In this document: positions 18,584 through 28,600 of the stretch, piece by piece | How positions within the stretch are numbered: the stretch's first letter is position 1 | Layout of the letters: each line of letters starts with the position of its first letter | Origin: Planctomycetota bacterium | Lineage (GTDB): Bacteria; Planctomycetota; Planctomycetia; Gemmatales; HRBIN36 | Direction of reading: 5' to 3' | DNA length: 64,000 nucleotides | NCBI GenBank assembly: GCA_014584395.1 | Contig: JACTMY010000013.1 | Location: forward strand, 152,465 to 216,464 | Notes under the pieces: model-generated | The model's database searches: none | What the model was told of the DNA's origin: nothing | What the model saw: the letters and a program-made list of their open reading frames with translations, nothing else | Program-made: the position numbers and the translations under genes

Positions 18584-20029
18584 ATGGTTGTCGGAGAATT
18601 CAAGGAACAGGCGGAATTGGTGGTCGTGGGGGGCGGCCCCGGGGGGTACGCCGCCGCCTTTCATGCCGCGGATTTGGGACTGGACGTCGCCTTGGTCGAG
18701 CAGGATCGCCGTCTCGGCGGCACTTGTCTGCTGCGGGGCTGCATTCCATCCAAGGTGATGATTTCCGCTGCCGAGCGCTTTCATGCCGTACAGCATTCCG
18801 ATTTCATGGGCATCTCCGTTAAAGACGCCAAGCTCGACATGAAGAAGATGGGCGCCTGGCGCGACAAAATTATCCAGGACCTCTCCGGCGGACTGGATGG
18901 CCTGGCCAAGGGCCGCAATATTCGCCGCTTCACGGGCCGGGGCTACCTGAAGTCGGCCAATGAACTGCAGATTGCTTCCGAGGGATCGAACCTGTCCTTG
19001 CAGTTCAAGCAGGCTATCCTGGCCCTGGGCAGCACGCCGATCATGCCCGCGCCGTTCGTCAAGGGTCCGCGCGTCCTCTCCTCCGATGAAGCCATCGGAC
19101 TGAACGAGCTGCCCGCCAGCTTGCTCGTCGTGGGCGGCGGCTACATCGGCATCGAACTGGGCAGTTGCCTCGCCGCCTTGGGCAGCCAGGTCACGGTCGT
19201 CGAAATGTTCGACCGCTTGCTCCCCGGCATCGACCTGGACCTCGTCCGCGTCGTCCAGAAATCCCTGGAAAAACGGGGCGTGAAGTTGCATCTGAATTCG
19301 AAGGTGGTCGACGTCCAAGAGTCGAAAACCAATGTCAAGGTGACAGTCGAACCCAAGTCCGGTGCGAAGTGGACCGGCGAGTTCGACCGGGTCTTGGTCG
19401 CCATCGGCCGCAAGCCGAACACGCAGGACATGGGGCTGGAAAAGCTCGGCGTTGCCATGGAGAAGGGCTTCATCACGATCAACGAACGCTGCCAGACGTC
19501 CGTGCCGCATCTCTTTGCCATCGGCGACTGTTCGGGCCAACCGATGCTGGCCCACCGCGCCCGGCGCATGGGCATTGTGGCGGCCGGCGTCGCAGCGGGC
19601 AAGTCAGCGGCCTTCGACAATCGCACGATCCCGGCCGTGGTCTTCTCCGAACCGGAGATTGCCTATTGCGGGATGTCGGAGGAGGAGGCGAAACAAGCCG
19701 GCCATGACGTCAAGGTCGGCCGTTTCCGGTTCGCCCCGAACGGCAGAGCGATGTCGCTGGGACAGACCGAAGGGATGGTCTTTGTCATCGCCGACGCCAA
19801 GTCGGAAACGGTGCTGGGCGTCCGCATGGTCGGCCCGCATGTTTCTGAATTGATCGGCGAGGCCACGCTGGCCGTGGAGATGGCAGCCACACTCGAAGAT
19901 TTGATCGCCACCATCCACGTGCATCCCACGCTCTCGGAGACCTTTATGGAAGCCGCCGAGGCCGCGCGCGGAGAAGCCCTGCACAGCGTGCGCGCGAGCA
20001 AGGGCAAACCCGCGATGGAAGCCCATTAA
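18584..20029 (+). CDS. lpdA: Dihydrolipoyl dehydrogenase (E3)
   Basis: FAD enzyme that reoxidises the dihydrolipoyl group of E2 and reduces NAD. The 481-residue protein has the FAD GxGxxG motif VVGGGPGGYAAAFHA, the redox-active disulfide Cys48/Cys53 in GGTCLLRGCIPSK, the NAD-binding GGGYIGIELG, the second FAD block FAIGDCSGQPMLAHRA, and the catalytic HVHPTLSE near the C-terminus. GGGGAAG lies just before the ATG. It closes the E1-E2-E3 operon, 67 bp after E2, so one transcript can supply a complete complex. Confidence 0.97.
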   Translation: MVVGEFKEQAELVVVGGGPGGYAAAFHAADLGLDVALVEQDRRLGGTCLLRGCIPSKVMISAAERFHAVQHSDFMGISVKDAKLDMKKMGAWRDKIIQDLSGGLDGLAKGRNIRRFTGRGYLKSANELQIASEGSNLSLQFKQAILALGSTPIMPAPFVKGPRVLSSDEAIGLNELPASLLVVGGGYIGIELGSCLAALGSQVTVVEMFDRLLPGIDLDLVRVVQKSLEKRGVKLHLNSKVVDVQESKTNVKVTVEPKSGAKWTGEFDRVLVAIGRKPNTQDMGLEKLGVAMEKGFITINERCQTSVPHLFAIGDCSGQPMLAHRARRMGIVAAGVAAGKSAAFDNRTIPAVVFSEPEIAYCGMSEEEAKQAGHDVKVGRFRFAPNGRAMSLGQTEGMVFVIADAKSETVLGVRMVGPHVSELIGEATLAVEMAATLEDLIATIHVHPTLSETFMEAAEAARGEALHSVRASKGKPAMEAH

Positions 20030-20060
20030 TCAGCGATCGGCAATCAGCGATTGGGCCATG

Positions 20061-20086
20061 AAAAAGGACAGGTCGAAAGCCTGTCC
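20061..20086 (-). terminator. Intrinsic terminator of the zinc-ribbon gene
   Basis: On the minus strand GGACAGG pairs with CCTGTCC over a seven-base loop and is followed by TTTTT. It lies 25-50 bp beyond the stop of the gene at 20111. On the plus strand there is no T run, so it is not a good terminator for lpdA. Confidence 0.65.
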
Positions 20087-20110
20087 CTTGGTCGCCATCG
20101 AGGTCGATCC

Positions 20111-20608
20111 TTAGTCGCGGTTGAACACGTCTCTCACCACGGCGGCCAGGCCGATACAAAAGAGGATGGGCGGGTAATAGAACAGCCAGCCGCCCATCAA
20201 TCCCCCCACGAACCAAACCACGGCTATGATCATCATCAAGAGGCCGCCGATCATGCCCGCGTTGATGTTTTCGAACCAACCCGAACTGAGGCCGACCGAG
20301 CTTCGAGGCCGCTTCTTTTTTCTGGGTTTATTCCGCTTCTTCTGCTCTTGCCAGTCCTCGTCGTCATCGACCTCATCCTGGGGTTTGCGATAAGTTTGGC
20401 TCCCGGACGAACCGGTTGAGGGGCGGCCAGGGAGGGGCATGGCGGGAGCAGGTTCATCGATAATCACGGCCTGCATGGGGGCCGCTGCCGCCCTGGGATC
20501 GGTCACCAGCAAGATGCTGCCACAGTTTTGGCACTTGATTTTCTTTCCTGCAAGCTCATCACTGACGCGAAAGGCTTTGCCACATGAACACGAAAATGCG
20601 AGAGGCAT
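20111..20608 (-). CDS. Small zinc-ribbon membrane protein
   Basis: A 165-residue protein of unknown function. The N-terminal ribbon uses CSCG near residue 7 and CQNCG near 26, with VSDELAGKKIK between, almost the same as in the protein at 13699. A Pro/Ala and then strongly charged linker follows (about 60-105, ending KKRNKPRKKKRPRS). Two hydrophobic segments (roughly 115-135 and 140-158) make it an integral membrane protein. GAAGG lies 6 nt before the ATG. It is convergent with lpdA and has its own terminator. Confidence 0.8.
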   Translation of the reverse strand: MPLAFSCSCGKAFRVSDELAGKKIKCQNCGSILLVTDPRAAAAPMQAVIIDEPAPAMPLPGRPSTGSSGSQTYRKPQDEVDDDEDWQEQKKRNKPRKKKRPRSSVGLSSGWFENINAGMIGGLLMMIIAVVWFVGGLMGGWLFYYPPILFCIGLAAVVRDVFNRD

Positions 20609-20798
20609 GATGAACCTTCAGTATGACTCTTGAAAATGGAGGACTTTATTAGATCAAATGTTGTTATGGATTACCATGGAATTTTTGGTGTAGACCAACT
20701 TCGTCTGCTACTGAGACGGAACCAACGCTTTCCCTAACAGCTCCTCGTAGTCGTTCGTTCAACGGCAGGCAGTTTTCCTTCGCTTTCACTTCCCTGGC

Positions 20799-23759
20799 AT
20801 GATAGAAAAAAAGAGGCGGCGCGAGACGGTTAACCGCGCACATCTCTTCGCCTTGGCGGTGCCTGGGAATGACTCCGATTCGCATGGACTGGACATGACC
20901 AACGAAGAAGCTTCCCCAACGCTGCCGACTCCCCCGCGCCAGACCACCCACAAGGTGCCAGCCGACGAGGCGGGAACGCTACCCCTGCCCGAGATCAAAA
21001 TTGGACCGGCCGACATTCCCAAGGTTCCCGGTTACACGATCGAGTCAGAGATTGGCCGAGGCGGCATGGGCGTGGTCTACAAGGCGAAACAAGACAAACC
21101 CAGCCGCTGGGTCGCGCTCAAGATGGTCCTCAGCGGCGGTTTCGCCTCTCCCGAGGCTCGCATGCGCTTTCTCCTAGAAGGCGAAGTCCTGGGCCGGTTG
21201 CAGCATCCCAACATCGTGCAAATTTACGAGGTGGGCACCTTCGAAGGGCAGCCCTATTTCGCCCTGGAATACGTCGACGGCGGCAGCCTGAACGACTTGC
21301 TAAAGAAGAAGCACTCCTTCACGATCCACGAGGCTGCTCTGCTCATCGAGCAACTGGCCCGAGCGATGCAGTATGCCCATGGCAACGGCGTGATCCATCG
21401 CGATCTGAAACCCGCGAACATCCTGCTTTCGAACGAATTGAGCAGCTCTTCTTCCTCGTCGGGCCTCTCTCCCGGACTGCGGTTGCCCTTTGTTCCGAAG
21501 ATCACGGATTTTGGCTTGGCCAAGCAAGTCGACGTCAGCACCGATCTGACCGCCAGCGGCGCTATCCTGGGAACGCCCGCCTACATGGCGCCGGAACAGG
21601 CTCGCGGCAAGTCCCGAGAGATTTCCACGGCCACGGACGTCTACGCGCTCGGAGCGATGCTCTACGAACTCCTGGCCGGGCGGCCGCCGTTCGTGGCCAA
21701 TCATCCTTACGACGTCATCGCCCAGGTGATGACCGAGGAACCGCCTTCGGTCAGTTCCCTGCGCGGCAAGCTGCCCAAGGATTTGGTGACCATCGTTCAC
21801 AAATGCTTGCAAAAGGAGCCGAGAAAACGTTACGCCTCGGCTGGCGCCCTGGCGGACGACTTGCAAAACTGGCGCGAGCATCGCCCCATCACGGCCCGGC
21901 CCGCCACCCGTCTGGAATTGGTGATGAAGTGGTGCAGCCGCTACCCAGCCCTGGCGGCCTTGATTTTCGTCTCCACGCTCACCGCGATCATCGTCACGGG
22001 ACTGGTGGTCAGCGTGTGGCAAATGCAGCGAGCCGTCGCGGCGGAGAAGCTGGCCAAGCAGAACGAACAGCTTGCCGAAGAGGAGCGGCGCATCTCCGCG
22101 GCCGTGCGGAAGTTTCTGCAAGAAAAGCTGCTCGGCCAGGCGGACGCCAAGGCTCGGGCCGAAGCCCTCCTGCGAACGGGGCTTCTGCCTCAGGAAATCA
22201 CTCCCAATCCGACCATTCGCGAATTGCTCGACCGCGCCGCCCTGGAGTTGGCTCCCGAGAAAATCGATGGCCATTTTCCAGGGCAGTATCGCTTGCAGGC
22301 CGAACTCCTCCAGACCGTGGGCAACACCTACCGCGGCATCGGCGGCCAGGAGGATCAGTTCGCTTCGGCCATCCGTTTTCTGCAACGGGCCGTCGCTCTG
22401 CGCCAGCAACATCAAGCGGTCGATCATCCCGATACCCTGCTTGCGATGGAAAACCTGGCCGAAACCTATCTCACCGCCGGCAAACTCAAGGAAGCGATCC
22501 AGCTTCTGGAACAAGTGCACGCGGGGCAGGTCAAGCTTTTGGGGGCTGACCACCCCAACACGCTCAAAACGCTTTATTACATTGCCGAGGGGGTGCGGCA
22601 GTCCGATAAATCGCCTGAATCCATACCCCTGTTCGTGCAAGTCTTGACCGCCCAGGCCAGGCATCCGCAGCTTGGGCCGATGCACGTCGATACCTTGACA
22701 ACGCAGAATAGCCTGGCCTACGCCTACTGGACGACCGGCAGGCTGCCCGAATCCATCCAGCAATACGAGCAAGTGCGCTCCGCGCGCACCCAAACCCTGG
22801 GCGCCGACCATCCGGACACGCTCATCACCTTGCATTACCTGGCTATCGCTTATCGTGACGCGGGACGCCTTCAAGAGGCAATCGATCTGCTCAAGCAAGT
22901 CCGCGAATTGCGCCAGGAAAAGCTGGGCGCCGAGCACCCGGACTGTCTCAATACCCAGGCCAGCTTGGCCGTGGCCTATCGCATGGCGGGGGAGTTATCC
23001 GAGGCAATCAAGCTTTATTCCCACGTGCTCGCCGTGCGCACCAAACGGCTGGGGGAGCTTCACCCCGACACCTTGCTGGCGATGAACAATTTGGCCGAGG
23101 CCTATTTCGACGACGGCCAGGTGGCCCAGGCCATGGCGTTGTTGGAAAAAGGGCTAGAGCTTTGTGCAGCGCGAATCGGGATGGGGCATCGCCATGCCAT
23201 CACCATGAAGGCGAATTTAGCGAAGACCTACCAGGCTTCGGGCCGCCTGCCGGAGAGCGTGCCGCTCTTCGAGCAAGCTTTGACGGGGATCGAGCATTTG
23301 CAATATCAGCATCAGTACGCCAAGCGCATCTTCCACGACGCCGTAGCCGGTTTCGAGAAGGTTGAGCAATTCGCCAAGGCACAATCATGGCAACGGAAAT
23401 GGCGGGCCGTCGTCGAGGCCCGCGCCGGCGCCGACTCCGCCGCTCATGCCGAGGAATCATCCCTTCTGGGCGAGATCTTGCTGCAACAAGCACGCCGCCT
23501 GCCTGAAGGAGCGGAGCGGAAGCTGCTTCTGGCCGAAAGCGAAACGCTGCTTGTGCAAGGCTACGAAGGGATGAAACGGCAATTCACCGCCAAGGAGCCG
23601 AAGAGCGAGACTCCCAAGGGAGCGCCAACTGAGTTATCCAAGGAGCAGAAAAAGCGGCTCTTCACCGCGGCAGGCCGATTGATCGACTATTTCCAATTAA
23701 CGGGCCAACCCGAACAGGTGAAGGCCTGGCAAGTTCATCAAAAGGAATGGCAGCCTTGA
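20799..23759 (+). CDS. Ser/Thr protein kinase with C-terminal TPR repeats
   Basis: A 986-residue membrane kinase. The Hanks-type catalytic domain is about residues 78-345: GRGGMGVVYKA (86-96), ATP-binding Lys108 in VALKMV, HRDLKPANILLS, DFGLAKQ and the activation/substrate block TPAYMAPEQA. A transmembrane segment lies near 392-412. The rest is a long TPR array of the kinesin-light-chain type, with 42-residue repeats marked by LGADHPDTL, LGAEHPDCL and LGELHPDTL, probably exposed on the far side of the membrane and used for protein binding. This architecture is very frequent in Gemmataceae. The start is uncertain: ATG 20895 (MTNEEASPTLP) would remove 32 basic residues that look unlike the family. 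No ligand or substrate can be named. Confidence 0.9.
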   Translation: MIEKKRRRETVNRAHLFALAVPGNDSDSHGLDMTNEEASPTLPTPPRQTTHKVPADEAGTLPLPEIKIGPADIPKVPGYTIESEIGRGGMGVVYKAKQDKPSRWVALKMVLSGGFASPEARMRFLLEGEVLGRLQHPNIVQIYEVGTFEGQPYFALEYVDGGSLNDLLKKKHSFTIHEAALLIEQLARAMQYAHGNGVIHRDLKPANILLSNELSSSSSSSGLSPGLRLPFVPKITDFGLAKQVDVSTDLTASGAILGTPAYMAPEQARGKSREISTATDVYALGAMLYELLAGRPPFVANHPYDVIAQVMTEEPPSVSSLRGKLPKDLVTIVHKCLQKEPRKRYASAGALADDLQNWREHRPITARPATRLELVMKWCSRYPALAALIFVSTLTAIIVTGLVVSVWQMQRAVAAEKLAKQNEQLAEEERRISAAVRKFLQEKLLGQADAKARAEALLRTGLLPQEITPNPTIRELLDRAALELAPEKIDGHFPGQYRLQAELLQTVGNTYRGIGGQEDQFASAIRFLQRAVALRQQHQAVDHPDTLLAMENLAETYLTAGKLKEAIQLLEQVHAGQVKLLGADHPNTLKTLYYIAEGVRQSDKSPESIPLFVQVLTAQARHPQLGPMHVDTLTTQNSLAYAYWTTGRLPESIQQYEQVRSARTQTLGADHPDTLITLHYLAIAYRDAGRLQEAIDLLKQVRELRQEKLGAEHPDCLNTQASLAVAYRMAGELSEAIKLYSHVLAVRTKRLGELHPDTLLAMNNLAEAYFDDGQVAQAMALLEKGLELCAARIGMGHRHAITMKANLAKTYQASGRLPESVPLFEQALTGIEHLQYQHQYAKRIFHDAVAGFEKVEQFAKAQSWQRKWRAVVEARAGADSAAHAEESSLLGEILLQQARRLPEGAERKLLLAESETLLVQGYEGMKRQFTAKEPKSETPKGAPTELSKEQKKRLFTAAGRLIDYFQLTGQPEQVKAWQVHQKEWQP

Positions 23760-23790
23760 CGTTCCTTCTAGAAGCCAAAGAAGAGGCCGC

Positions 23791-26163
23791 TTAATCTTCT
23801 TCCTCTTCTGATGCCCCTGCCAGCTTCATGATCTCAGCTTCCGTCAAATCGCGTTTGAAAATGCAGCATTCGTCCAACTCGCCTTTGAGGAAGGCTCGAT
23901 TCTTGAATGCAAAGCCGCGCTGGCTCTTGGCCCAGTGCAAATCCGCACCCCAGGCACGGGCGGAGGTGGTCACGCTGCTGGAACCATTCAAGGGATTATG
24001 GGTAGTCATGTTGGCCATGAGAAAGCCTGGTTTGCCGTCGATGTAAAGGACCATGTCGCCGGAACGCTTGCGGATCAGGGCGATGTGATGCCATTCGCCA
24101 TTGGTGATCCGTTTGCCGCGAATTTCTGCCGGTGCATCCATGTCCGTGCGGCGGTCGTCCCGGATTTGCGCGATCACCATGCCGCCCATGTCCACATTGA
24201 CGCTAATGAGAGGGCCGCCGTTGTCGATGTCGCGCTGAGCGAAAATCACACCCGGGGAATGCGTGCGCACCCAGCAGGCATAGGTGAACGGTTCGCGGGC
24301 CTTGTAATTGAAAGCGTCGCCTTCGAAGGAGACATAGCTATCATTCCCAGTCAAATGCACGGCCTTGCCGCGCACACCAGGCACGATGCTGCCATTTTGG
24401 ATCGTGGCTTCGTAGCTTTGGCTGGCTTCATCCGCGACGGTGTCGCCGTCAGACTTGTCGAACGACCAATATACGAGCAAATCGGGAATGTCCTTGGGCG
24501 AAAAGATCTTGCCGATCGTGCGGGGAGGAGCGTCAAACGTTGATGGCGGCATGTTGGGTCGGCCGCGGTCGCGCTGGCCGCCGATCGGAGGGCGCGGATC
24601 GGGCATGTTGTCCGGCATGGCCGGCTGCGCCGGGTTGAGGCCGGCCAGGTGTTTGAATTCCAATTGGTGAATGGCACTGGTGTCAGTCTTGCGGTCGTTC
24701 TGCTCGTAGATCACCTGATAGGCGAGCTTAAAGGCTTTGTCTTCCTTCCAATCGAGCGGACCTTGAGCCACGTAACCCTCGGGCTTGCGGATCATGTTGA
24801 TTCGCTGGGCCTTTTGAATGAGTTGTCCCGAGCCATTAGGATTATCGTTAATTTCAAAATCTTGATCAAGCGCAACCGCCTTGATGAGCAAGTAGGCGCC
24901 GGTGATGCTGCGGCGGAAATCGATGACGGGAGCAACAGCCTCGACTTGAAACTGCTGACCCTCTTGCTTGACGAAGAACTGCACGGCGCCTTTTTCCTTG
25001 TTTTGGATGAGGGCCTGAATCTGTTGCGGATGGATGAGATTGCCGATGTTGGTTCCCAAGAGGATCGATTCCGCGACGCCGACCAGCCTGCCCTCGGCAT
25101 CGACGGCCGGTCCGCCGCTGTTGCCCGGGTTCAGGTCGCATTCCACTTGCAGTTTGCGGATGCCGCCGCGAAAATCGCGCTGAATGGCGGAAAGGGTTCC
25201 TTGCTTGACCTGGACGGCCGGGTTGGCGCGCCCCTCGGCCAACTCCGCGCCAAAGGGGAAGCCGAAAAAGTAAAGCCGCTGCGTCTCCACCAACTCGCGG
25301 GGCGCTTCAATTGAGAGCGGCTCAGCCCGAAACGCGCCGATGTCCGCCGCGAGCAGGGCCAGATCCGGTTCCCGGCTGCTGGCGAGAATCGAAGCCCGGA
25401 CCGTTCTCTCCTGCCCCGTTCCGCTGCCTAGCACCAAAGAGATCGAAGCTTGAGGACGGGGTCCAATCGGCGGGAAACGGGGGCCGAATTCGAAGGGATT
25501 GCGTTCACGCCGCTTCTCAAGGTCGGGGGAGATGACGTGCTGATTGGTGATGAAATAGGCCGTCTGGCCGTCGCGGTGAATGAGGAAGCCCGTGCCGGTT
25601 GCTGAGTCCATGCCGACCTGGACCTTAACGTAAACCGTCGCGGATTTGACGCGTTCGAGGACGTCGCGATTGAGGGGGACAGCGGGAAGCGGTCCCTTGT
25701 TGCCTTGGCCCTGTCCGCGCGGCCCGCGGCGCGGGAAATTGGGCGCCGCATCATTGTCATCATCGTCGTTGAGGTTGCCGAAGAAATTATTGCCGTTGTT
25801 ACCTTGGTTCATACCGACAAATATCGACGCTCCCACCACGGCCAAGACGACCACGAGGATCAAGCTAAACGCCAGGATGGGCGAGCTGGCCTTGACGGGC
25901 TGGCGCGGGCGGCGCGGTTTGTCGCGCTTGGGCTTGGGTTCCGTCCATTCTCGATCCGCCAGGTCATGTTCGGGCTGGTGCTTGGCCTTGGCGACCGTCC
26001 GGGGAGGCGGCGGTGTGTAGCTGGCCGCGGCCGAGGCGGTAAGCGTTCCCGGGATCGAAAAGGTATACCCGCATGATGGGCATTGGGCCCGCTTCCCTGC
26101 GGCGGATTGAGGGAGTATCAGTTTCTGTTGACACACTTCGCAATGCAGGATCATTTGTTGCAT
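23791..26163 (-). CDS. Zinc-ribbon/trypsin-like/LamG membrane protein
   Basis: A 790-residue multidomain protein. Order: N-terminal ribbon (CEVC near 8, CPSCG near 29), a basic linker, one membrane segment near 92-115, an Asn/Asp/Gly-rich stretch, a trypsin-like S1C serine protease domain (about 160-390) and a C-terminal LamG/concanavalin-like domain (about 560-780) opening LLVYWSFDKSDGDTVADE. The protease triad is recognisable: His in FITNQHVISP, Asp in EPDLALLA, Ser in DLNPGNSGGPAVD. No PDZ domain follows, unlike DegP/HtrA. I placed the start at ATG 26163; GTG 26172 and ATG 26154 are also possible. It is convergent with the TPR kinase (31 bp). Substrate unknown. Confidence 0.87.
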   Translation of the reverse strand: MQQMILHCEVCQQKLILPQSAAGKRAQCPSCGYTFSIPGTLTASAAASYTPPPPRTVAKAKHQPEHDLADREWTEPKPKRDKPRRPRQPVKASSPILAFSLILVVVLAVVGASIFVGMNQGNNGNNFFGNLNDDDDNDAAPNFPRRGPRGQGQGNKGPLPAVPLNRDVLERVKSATVYVKVQVGMDSATGTGFLIHRDGQTAYFITNQHVISPDLEKRRERNPFEFGPRFPPIGPRPQASISLVLGSGTGQERTVRASILASSREPDLALLAADIGAFRAEPLSIEAPRELVETQRLYFFGFPFGAELAEGRANPAVQVKQGTLSAIQRDFRGGIRKLQVECDLNPGNSGGPAVDAEGRLVGVAESILLGTNIGNLIHPQQIQALIQNKEKGAVQFFVKQEGQQFQVEAVAPVIDFRRSITGAYLLIKAVALDQDFEINDNPNGSGQLIQKAQRINMIRKPEGYVAQGPLDWKEDKAFKLAYQVIYEQNDRKTDTSAIHQLEFKHLAGLNPAQPAMPDNMPDPRPPIGGQRDRGRPNMPPSTFDAPPRTIGKIFSPKDIPDLLVYWSFDKSDGDTVADEASQSYEATIQNGSIVPGVRGKAVHLTGNDSYVSFEGDAFNYKAREPFTYACWVRTHSPGVIFAQRDIDNGGPLISVNVDMGGMVIAQIRDDRRTDMDAPAEIRGKRITNGEWHHIALIRKRSGDMVLYIDGKPGFLMANMTTHNPLNGSSSVTTSARAWGADLHWAKSQRGFAFKNRAFLKGELDECCIFKRDLTEAEIMKLAGASEEEED

Positions 26164-26614
26164 GGACGTCACTTCGCCCTATTTGAATAGGAATAAGCCC
26201 GGGTCGTTTCGTCCGGACGGGTGCAAGGCCTGGCCGACGAACCACTCGGGTCCGCGGCTTCGCCTCATCATACCGCCGACAGTGTCGCTCAGACAAGCGC
26301 TTTTGTCCATATTGATCGTGAGGCTCTTTCTCAAAAGGAAGATCTGCAGGGAGCCTTTCAGTCAGGAAGCCGACGAGGCATTGCTGCGCATCCTTTATGT
26401 TTCAACCGATGATGCAAGACCATGCCGCAGCCAAGCTTTTCGGCTTGGAGGGAATCGTCGCTACTTGGAGTGAACGAGTGGGACGAACAGCAGGGTGGTT
26501 CGTGTTTCGTTTGAAGGGGCGATCCCCACCACCTTGCCGACGAGCAGCGGGATGCCCCGCCAAGCCGGCTACGCGTCCGCGTCCCGAACCCGGTCAACTC
26601 CGTTACCCCTAGCG
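26164..26614. other. Intergenic region with a possible gene remnant
   Basis: No intact gene is visible in these 451 bp. On the minus strand, positions 26568-26464 hold a 35-codon open stretch between two TAG codons that reads GIPLLVGKVVGIAPSNETR and then TLLFVPLVHSK. It is protein-like and vaguely resembles the C-terminal part of MreC-type proteins, but it has no start codon. A 103-codon plus-strand frame across 26162-26473 has poor composition and I do not call it. Confidence 0.35.
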
Positions 26615-28498
26615 CTATTGAAAACTCCTCTCGATGAGATCGAGCATGTCGCGGTTGAGGTTGCGCAGGGCCTCGGCGGTCTTCTCGATCTGTTCCGCCT
26701 TCTGTTGATCTTCGTCGCTGCTGTTGGTCTGCAGGGCGTTGAGCACGTTGTTCATGTTCGTGAGGTGATCCACATTGGCTTTGTACAACAATTGAGCGCC
26801 CAGGTAGTCGCCATGCTTATTGAGCACCTCGACGTGCTTTTCCAGATCTTCCATGAGATCGAGCAAATTTTCCCATTTCCGCTTGGGCCAATATTTAGTG
26901 ATGTACTCGCGCGCCGTGCGATGCTCGGCGTCCTTGACCGACCAGGCTTTCTTGAGGCGATCGAGCCGGGAGACGAACATGGGGTTCTTCTCCATCTTGA
27001 TCGCTTCCTCATAGAGGGTGATGGCCTTGTCGAAGTTGAGGTTGTCCTCTTCTTGCCGCCCTTCGTTGAATTTCTTGCGCGCCGGGCTGGGGTCGCGTTC
27101 GTCCTTGACGTATTCCTCCATCCGCTGGGCGGCGTCGAGGAGGACCTTAAGGTGGCTTTCGGCTTCCTTGATCTTCGAGGCGGCGATCGGCCCCGCGTCC
27201 TTGGCCTTCTCCTCGAGCGGCTTGAGCCGCGTAGTCAGGTCGGCCACTTCGGTGCGAATGTCCTTGGCCAGGGTTTCCAGGGTCTCCAACACCTTGGCCC
27301 CTTCGCCCTTTTGCCGCAATTCGGGGACGACGCGCTCATAAACGTCCTGCACCCGATTGCGCATTTCATACACGGTGCTGATCCAGGGACGCAGGTCGTA
27401 TTCGAAGTCGGCGTACTTTTCCGCTTCGGCGCTGCCGACGAGCTTGATCTCCGCCGCCTGATCGTCGAACAGAGCCACGGGGATGTTGACGCTGAAGCGG
27501 CCATATTGGAAGCGGGCGAAGGCGACGTGGGAAAACAGCTCCGTGGAACGAATGCGGCCGGTGTTGTCCGTGGCGCCCAGCTTAATAGGCGGCCGGGTGA
27601 TGACGTCCTGTTCGCTGGGATAACCGCCGGGGTAAATTTGGACTTCGCAGCCGGCGATGGGTTCGTTGGTTTTTAGATCGGTCACGCGGACATAAAGCGG
27701 TGCCCGCCGGGTGCCGAGCTTGATGGCGCGGAAGCCGATGACGCCGCGATCGCGGCGGAACGGGTCCTTTTGCCGGGAAAAGAGCCGGCCCGTGCACTGC
27801 CCGTCTGAGCCGACGCCGGTGACAAACAGGAAGGAATCGAGGACGCGGCTGCCCATGATTTGGCCTTGGCGGGCGTCATTGTAGAGGCGGCAAATGGCGA
27901 AGATTTCCCCGTCGCGGACGCGGATGGATTCGGCCTGGCCGTGCTGGCCTGCCCGCAAGCGAAAGCGCACGGTCGATCCGGTGACCTGGCCAATGCTGGC
28001 GGTGAGGCCAAAATCCTTGGCCACCATTAACGACGCTTCCCGCGCCACCCACATGCGGTCGCTGGTACGCGCCCTTCGCAAGCGGCTGACGTAGCCTGTA
28101 TCGCCATCCACTTGACGACTTTGCAGTTCGTATTCACCATCTTGGTATTCCAGGCGTATGAGATGGATTTTCTGTCCAGTGATCGGATGGACATTGTCCA
28201 AGGCGCCCCAGCCGCCTGCCACTACTTCCTTCATGTAGGGGTCCTGCTTGGGATCGCTTGGATCGAACCGAATGACCTCGACCAGGGCGGAGGAACCCAA
28301 GTCGCGCTGCAAGGCGTCGCGAATCTCCTCCCGGATTTGTTGGATGTATTGCGCCGTCAGCAGCGGATGCTCATCCACCTGCAAAACGACGCGCAGGTGA
28401 TAAGGGGCTTGCATCGCTGCATCGTCCCACGGATCCTGGGCTTCAACCAGGCCCCATGACAAGATCAGCAGCAGGGCAGTCAGGCTCAATCGTCGCAT
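26615..28498 (-). CDS. Large secreted protein of unknown function
   Basis: A 627-residue protein with a clear signal peptide (MRRLSLTALLLILSWGLVEA, cleavage before QDPWDD). Residues 25-260 look like a beta-rich region, then a domain with VRVTDLKTNEPIAGCEVQIYPGGY (near 270), a carboxypeptidase-regulatory or Ig-like fold of the type that binds extracellular partners. From about 370 onward it is mainly alpha-helical and strongly charged, probably coiled coil with TPR-like segments (FDKAITLYEEAIKMEKNP). I recognise no catalytic motif. It is expected in the periplasm or on the cell surface. aroA follows about 120 bp downstream beyond it on the other side of the gene order, and it is probably transcribed alone. 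Confidence 0.82.
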   Translation of the reverse strand: MRRLSLTALLLILSWGLVEAQDPWDDAAMQAPYHLRVVLQVDEHPLLTAQYIQQIREEIRDALQRDLGSSALVEVIRFDPSDPKQDPYMKEVVAGGWGALDNVHPITGQKIHLIRLEYQDGEYELQSRQVDGDTGYVSRLRRARTSDRMWVAREASLMVAKDFGLTASIGQVTGSTVRFRLRAGQHGQAESIRVRDGEIFAICRLYNDARQGQIMGSRVLDSFLFVTGVGSDGQCTGRLFSRQKDPFRRDRGVIGFRAIKLGTRRAPLYVRVTDLKTNEPIAGCEVQIYPGGYPSEQDVITRPPIKLGATDNTGRIRSTELFSHVAFARFQYGRFSVNIPVALFDDQAAEIKLVGSAEAEKYADFEYDLRPWISTVYEMRNRVQDVYERVVPELRQKGEGAKVLETLETLAKDIRTEVADLTTRLKPLEEKAKDAGPIAASKIKEAESHLKVLLDAAQRMEEYVKDERDPSPARKKFNEGRQEEDNLNFDKAITLYEEAIKMEKNPMFVSRLDRLKKAWSVKDAEHRTAREYITKYWPKRKWENLLDLMEDLEKHVEVLNKHGDYLGAQLLYKANVDHLTNMNNVLNALQTNSSDEDQQKAEQIEKTAEALRNLNRDMLDLIERSFQ

Positions 28499-28600
28499 CT
28501 CTTTGACCTTTCAAGGGAAACCCGGTAAAGGGAATGGAAGACAAAAAGGCATCCAAACAATTAACGCCGACCTGGGACCGCTGGGTCCCGGCCTGCCTTT

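Noticed and set aside
20030..20056. Direct repeat AATCAGCGAT twice near the lpdA stop
   Set aside because: Two short copies only; no sign of an attachment site or mobile element.
21300..22937. 545-codon minus-strand frame opposite the TPR kinase
   Set aside because: Antisense shadow; the plus strand holds the kinase motifs and TPR repeats.
26162..26473. 103-codon plus-strand frame
   Set aside because: Poor composition, no ribosome site and no family resemblance.
28563..28595. GGGACC/GGTCCC hairpin after aroA
   Set aside because: No T run follows on the minus strand; too weak to call a terminator.
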